Assembly: GCA_035541895.1 (NCBI GenBank)
Contig: DATKMK010000103.1
Location: forward strand, 33,232-97,231
Origin: DATKMK01 sp035541895
GTDB lineage: Bacteria; Desulfobacterota; Binatia; HRBIN30; JACQVA1
DNA: 64,000 nt
Direction: 5' to 3'
Shown here: positions 62,889 to 64,000 of the stretch, in pieces
Position numbering within the stretch: the stretch's first letter is position 1
Layout: each line of letters opens with the position of its first letter
Position numbers and translations under genes: made by a program
The notes under the pieces: model-generated
The model's database searches: none
What the model was told of the DNA's origin: nothing
Seen by the model: only the letters and a program-made list of their open reading frames with translations

Positions 62889-64000
62889 ATGCGTTCCGCC
62901 GACCGGCTCAAGCTGATTCCGCCCTATCCGTTCATGGAGCTGCGCAAGAAGATTGGTGCGGCACGCGCGGCCGGCATCGACGTGATCAGTCTCGCGATCG
63001 GCGATCCGGTCGAGCCCACGCCCGAACCGATCGTCAAAGAACTCGCGCGCGCCGGCGCCGATCCGGCCAATCACCGTTATCCGACCGACGAAGAGAAGGG
63101 CATGCTCGCGTTTCGCCAAGCGGTGGCCAAGTGGTACGCGCAGCGCTACGGCGTCACGCTCGATCCCGCCACCGAAATCCTCGGCCTCATCGGCTCCAAG
63201 GAAGGCTGCCATCACTTCGTGCTCGCGCGGGTGAATCCGGGCGAGACCGTGCTGATGACCGATCCCGGCTATCCCGCGTACCGCGCCAGCATCCTCATCG
63301 GCGGCGGCGAGCCGGTGAGCATTCCGATCAAACCCGAGCACGGCTATCTCCCGGTGCTCCGCGACATTCCGACCGATCTCGCGCGCAAGGCCGTGGCGAT
63401 GTTCGTGTGCTATCCGAACAACCCCACGGGCGCCGTCGCCACGCCGGCGTTTCTGCGCGACCTCGTCGCGTTTGCCAAGCAGTACGACATCGCCATCTGC
63501 TACGACAACCCGTACATCGAGATCGTGTTCGACGGCGAGAAACCGCTGAGCTTTCTCTCGGTCGAGGGCGCCCGCGACGTGGGGGTCGAGCTCAACTCCT
63601 TGTCGAAGCCGTTCAACATGACCGGCTGGCGGCTCGGGATGGCGGTCGGCAACCAGGACCTGATCGCGGCGATCTCGCAGGTGAAGGAGAATACCGACTC
63701 GGGCGTGTTCAACGCCGTGCAGTACGCGGGCATCGCTGCGCTCGAACACTGCGGCGAAAACATCGGCCACATGCTCGGCATTTACGCCAAGCGCCGCGCG
63801 CTCGTACTCGACACGTTGAAGGCCATCGGCATCAACTACACGCCGGCGCGCGGGACGTTCTATCTCTGGGTGCCGGTGCCGACGGGCATGACCAGCGTGC
63901 AATTTGCCGAGCGGCTGCTTGAAAACGCCCGGGTGGTCGTCGCTGCCGGCGGTGCCTACGGCCACTACGGCGAAGGCTTCGTTCGCTTCTCGCTCACCGT
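62889..64000 (+). CDS. dapL: LL-diaminopimelate aminotransferase-like class I/II enzyme (3' end outside window)
   Basis: The frame starts at ATG 62889 after GAAGGAG (8 bases) and is still open at the window end after 370 codons. It begins RLKLIPPYPFMELRKKI and includes SLAIGDPVEPTPEPIV, NHRYPTDEEKGMLAFR, GSKEGCHHF, YPNNPTGAVATPAF, ICYDNPYIEIVFDG and the PLP lysine in LNSLSKPFNMTGWRLGMAVG (about residue 239). These resemble the DapL group used for lysine and peptidoglycan by lineages lacking the acyl branch. Other class I aminotransferases (aspartate or alanine type) are possible; the truncated C-terminus limits certainty. Confidence 0.75.
   Translation, partial: MRSADRLKLIPPYPFMELRKKIGAARAAGIDVISLAIGDPVEPTPEPIVKELARAGADPANHRYPTDEEKGMLAFRQAVAKWYAQRYGVTLDPATEILGLIGSKEGCHHFVLARVNPGETVLMTDPGYPAYRASILIGGGEPVSIPIKPEHGYLPVLRDIPTDLARKAVAMFVCYPNNPTGAVATPAFLRDLVAFAKQYDIAICYDNPYIEIVFDGEKPLSFLSVEGARDVGVELNSLSKPFNMTGWRLGMAVGNQDLIAAISQVKENTDSGVFNAVQYAGIAALEHCGENIGHMLGIYAKRRALVLDTLKAIGINYTPARGTFYLWVPVPTGMTSVQFAERLLENARVVVAAGGAYGHYGEGFVRFSLT

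Overview
The window is GC-rich, densely packed bacterial DNA with short gaps and many 4-base ATGA or GTGA stop/start overlaps. Several secreted proteins carry Thr/Pro-rich linkers and a C-terminal dockerin-like EF-hand tail. Together with Rieske/cytochrome b, a two-subunit AddAB nuclease and an LL-diaminopimelate-type aminotransferase, this suggests a Gram-negative, probably uncultured lineage near the old Deltaproteobacteria, most likely Candidatus Binatia/Binatota. That placement is inference from style and content, since no rRNA gene lies in the window. No tRNA, rRNA, CRISPR array or insertion sequence was seen.

Layout. 0-1 kb: a LivF-like ABC ATPase lacking its Walker A end, butted against a Uma2 nuclease. 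1-2.7 kb: an alkyl-DHAP-synthase-like flavoenzyme. 2.7-8.8 kb (minus): a secreted-protein cluster of a DUF6502 regulator, a DUF5666-like lipoprotein and two beta-propeller/dockerin-like proteins, then a Cys-rich exported protein. 9-13 kb: class V aminotransferase, Zn-type dehydrogenase and PolX. 13-19 kb: an HTH regulator coupled to a lipoprotein, divergent from a 1421-residue Ig-repeat lipoprotein. 19-24.8 kb: a methyltransferase, EutBC, an AlkA-type glycosylase, a small membrane protein and a GT-A-like protein.

24.9-38.3 kb is the most striking locus. It is one long plus-strand run encoding an outer-membrane porin, a FAD/NAD(P)/Fe-S oxidoreductase, a Rieske protein, a b6/IV-fused cytochrome b, a seven-haem cytochrome c, a periplasmic NXR/type II DMSO-reductase-family molybdoenzyme (alpha, beta, haem-b gamma) and a TorD-type chaperone. 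A hemerythrin and a Crp/Fnr regulator follow. TGAT-N4-ATCA boxes sit upstream of the porin and beside the regulator start, so the locus looks like a self-contained regulated respiratory module.

39.6-54.6 kb: two ABC-2 permeases without an ATPase, ThiD, rhodanese, AddB-AddA, a small lipoprotein, a SprT-like zincin, a SpoIIIAA/Ycf45-like ATPase with R3H, HU, a small uncharacterised protein, CoaE and a HAD phosphatase. 54.6-57 kb: a second member of that small family, a DHH phosphoesterase and an SDR. 57.1-61.05 kb: a sigma-54-type promoter followed by a phage-shock-like operon (small membrane protein, 2TM histidine kinase, NtrC-type regulator, PspA, and a 50-residue membrane protein). 61.1-64 kb: GST, a DUF523-DUF1722 protein and an LL-DAP-aminotransferase-like gene cut by the window end.
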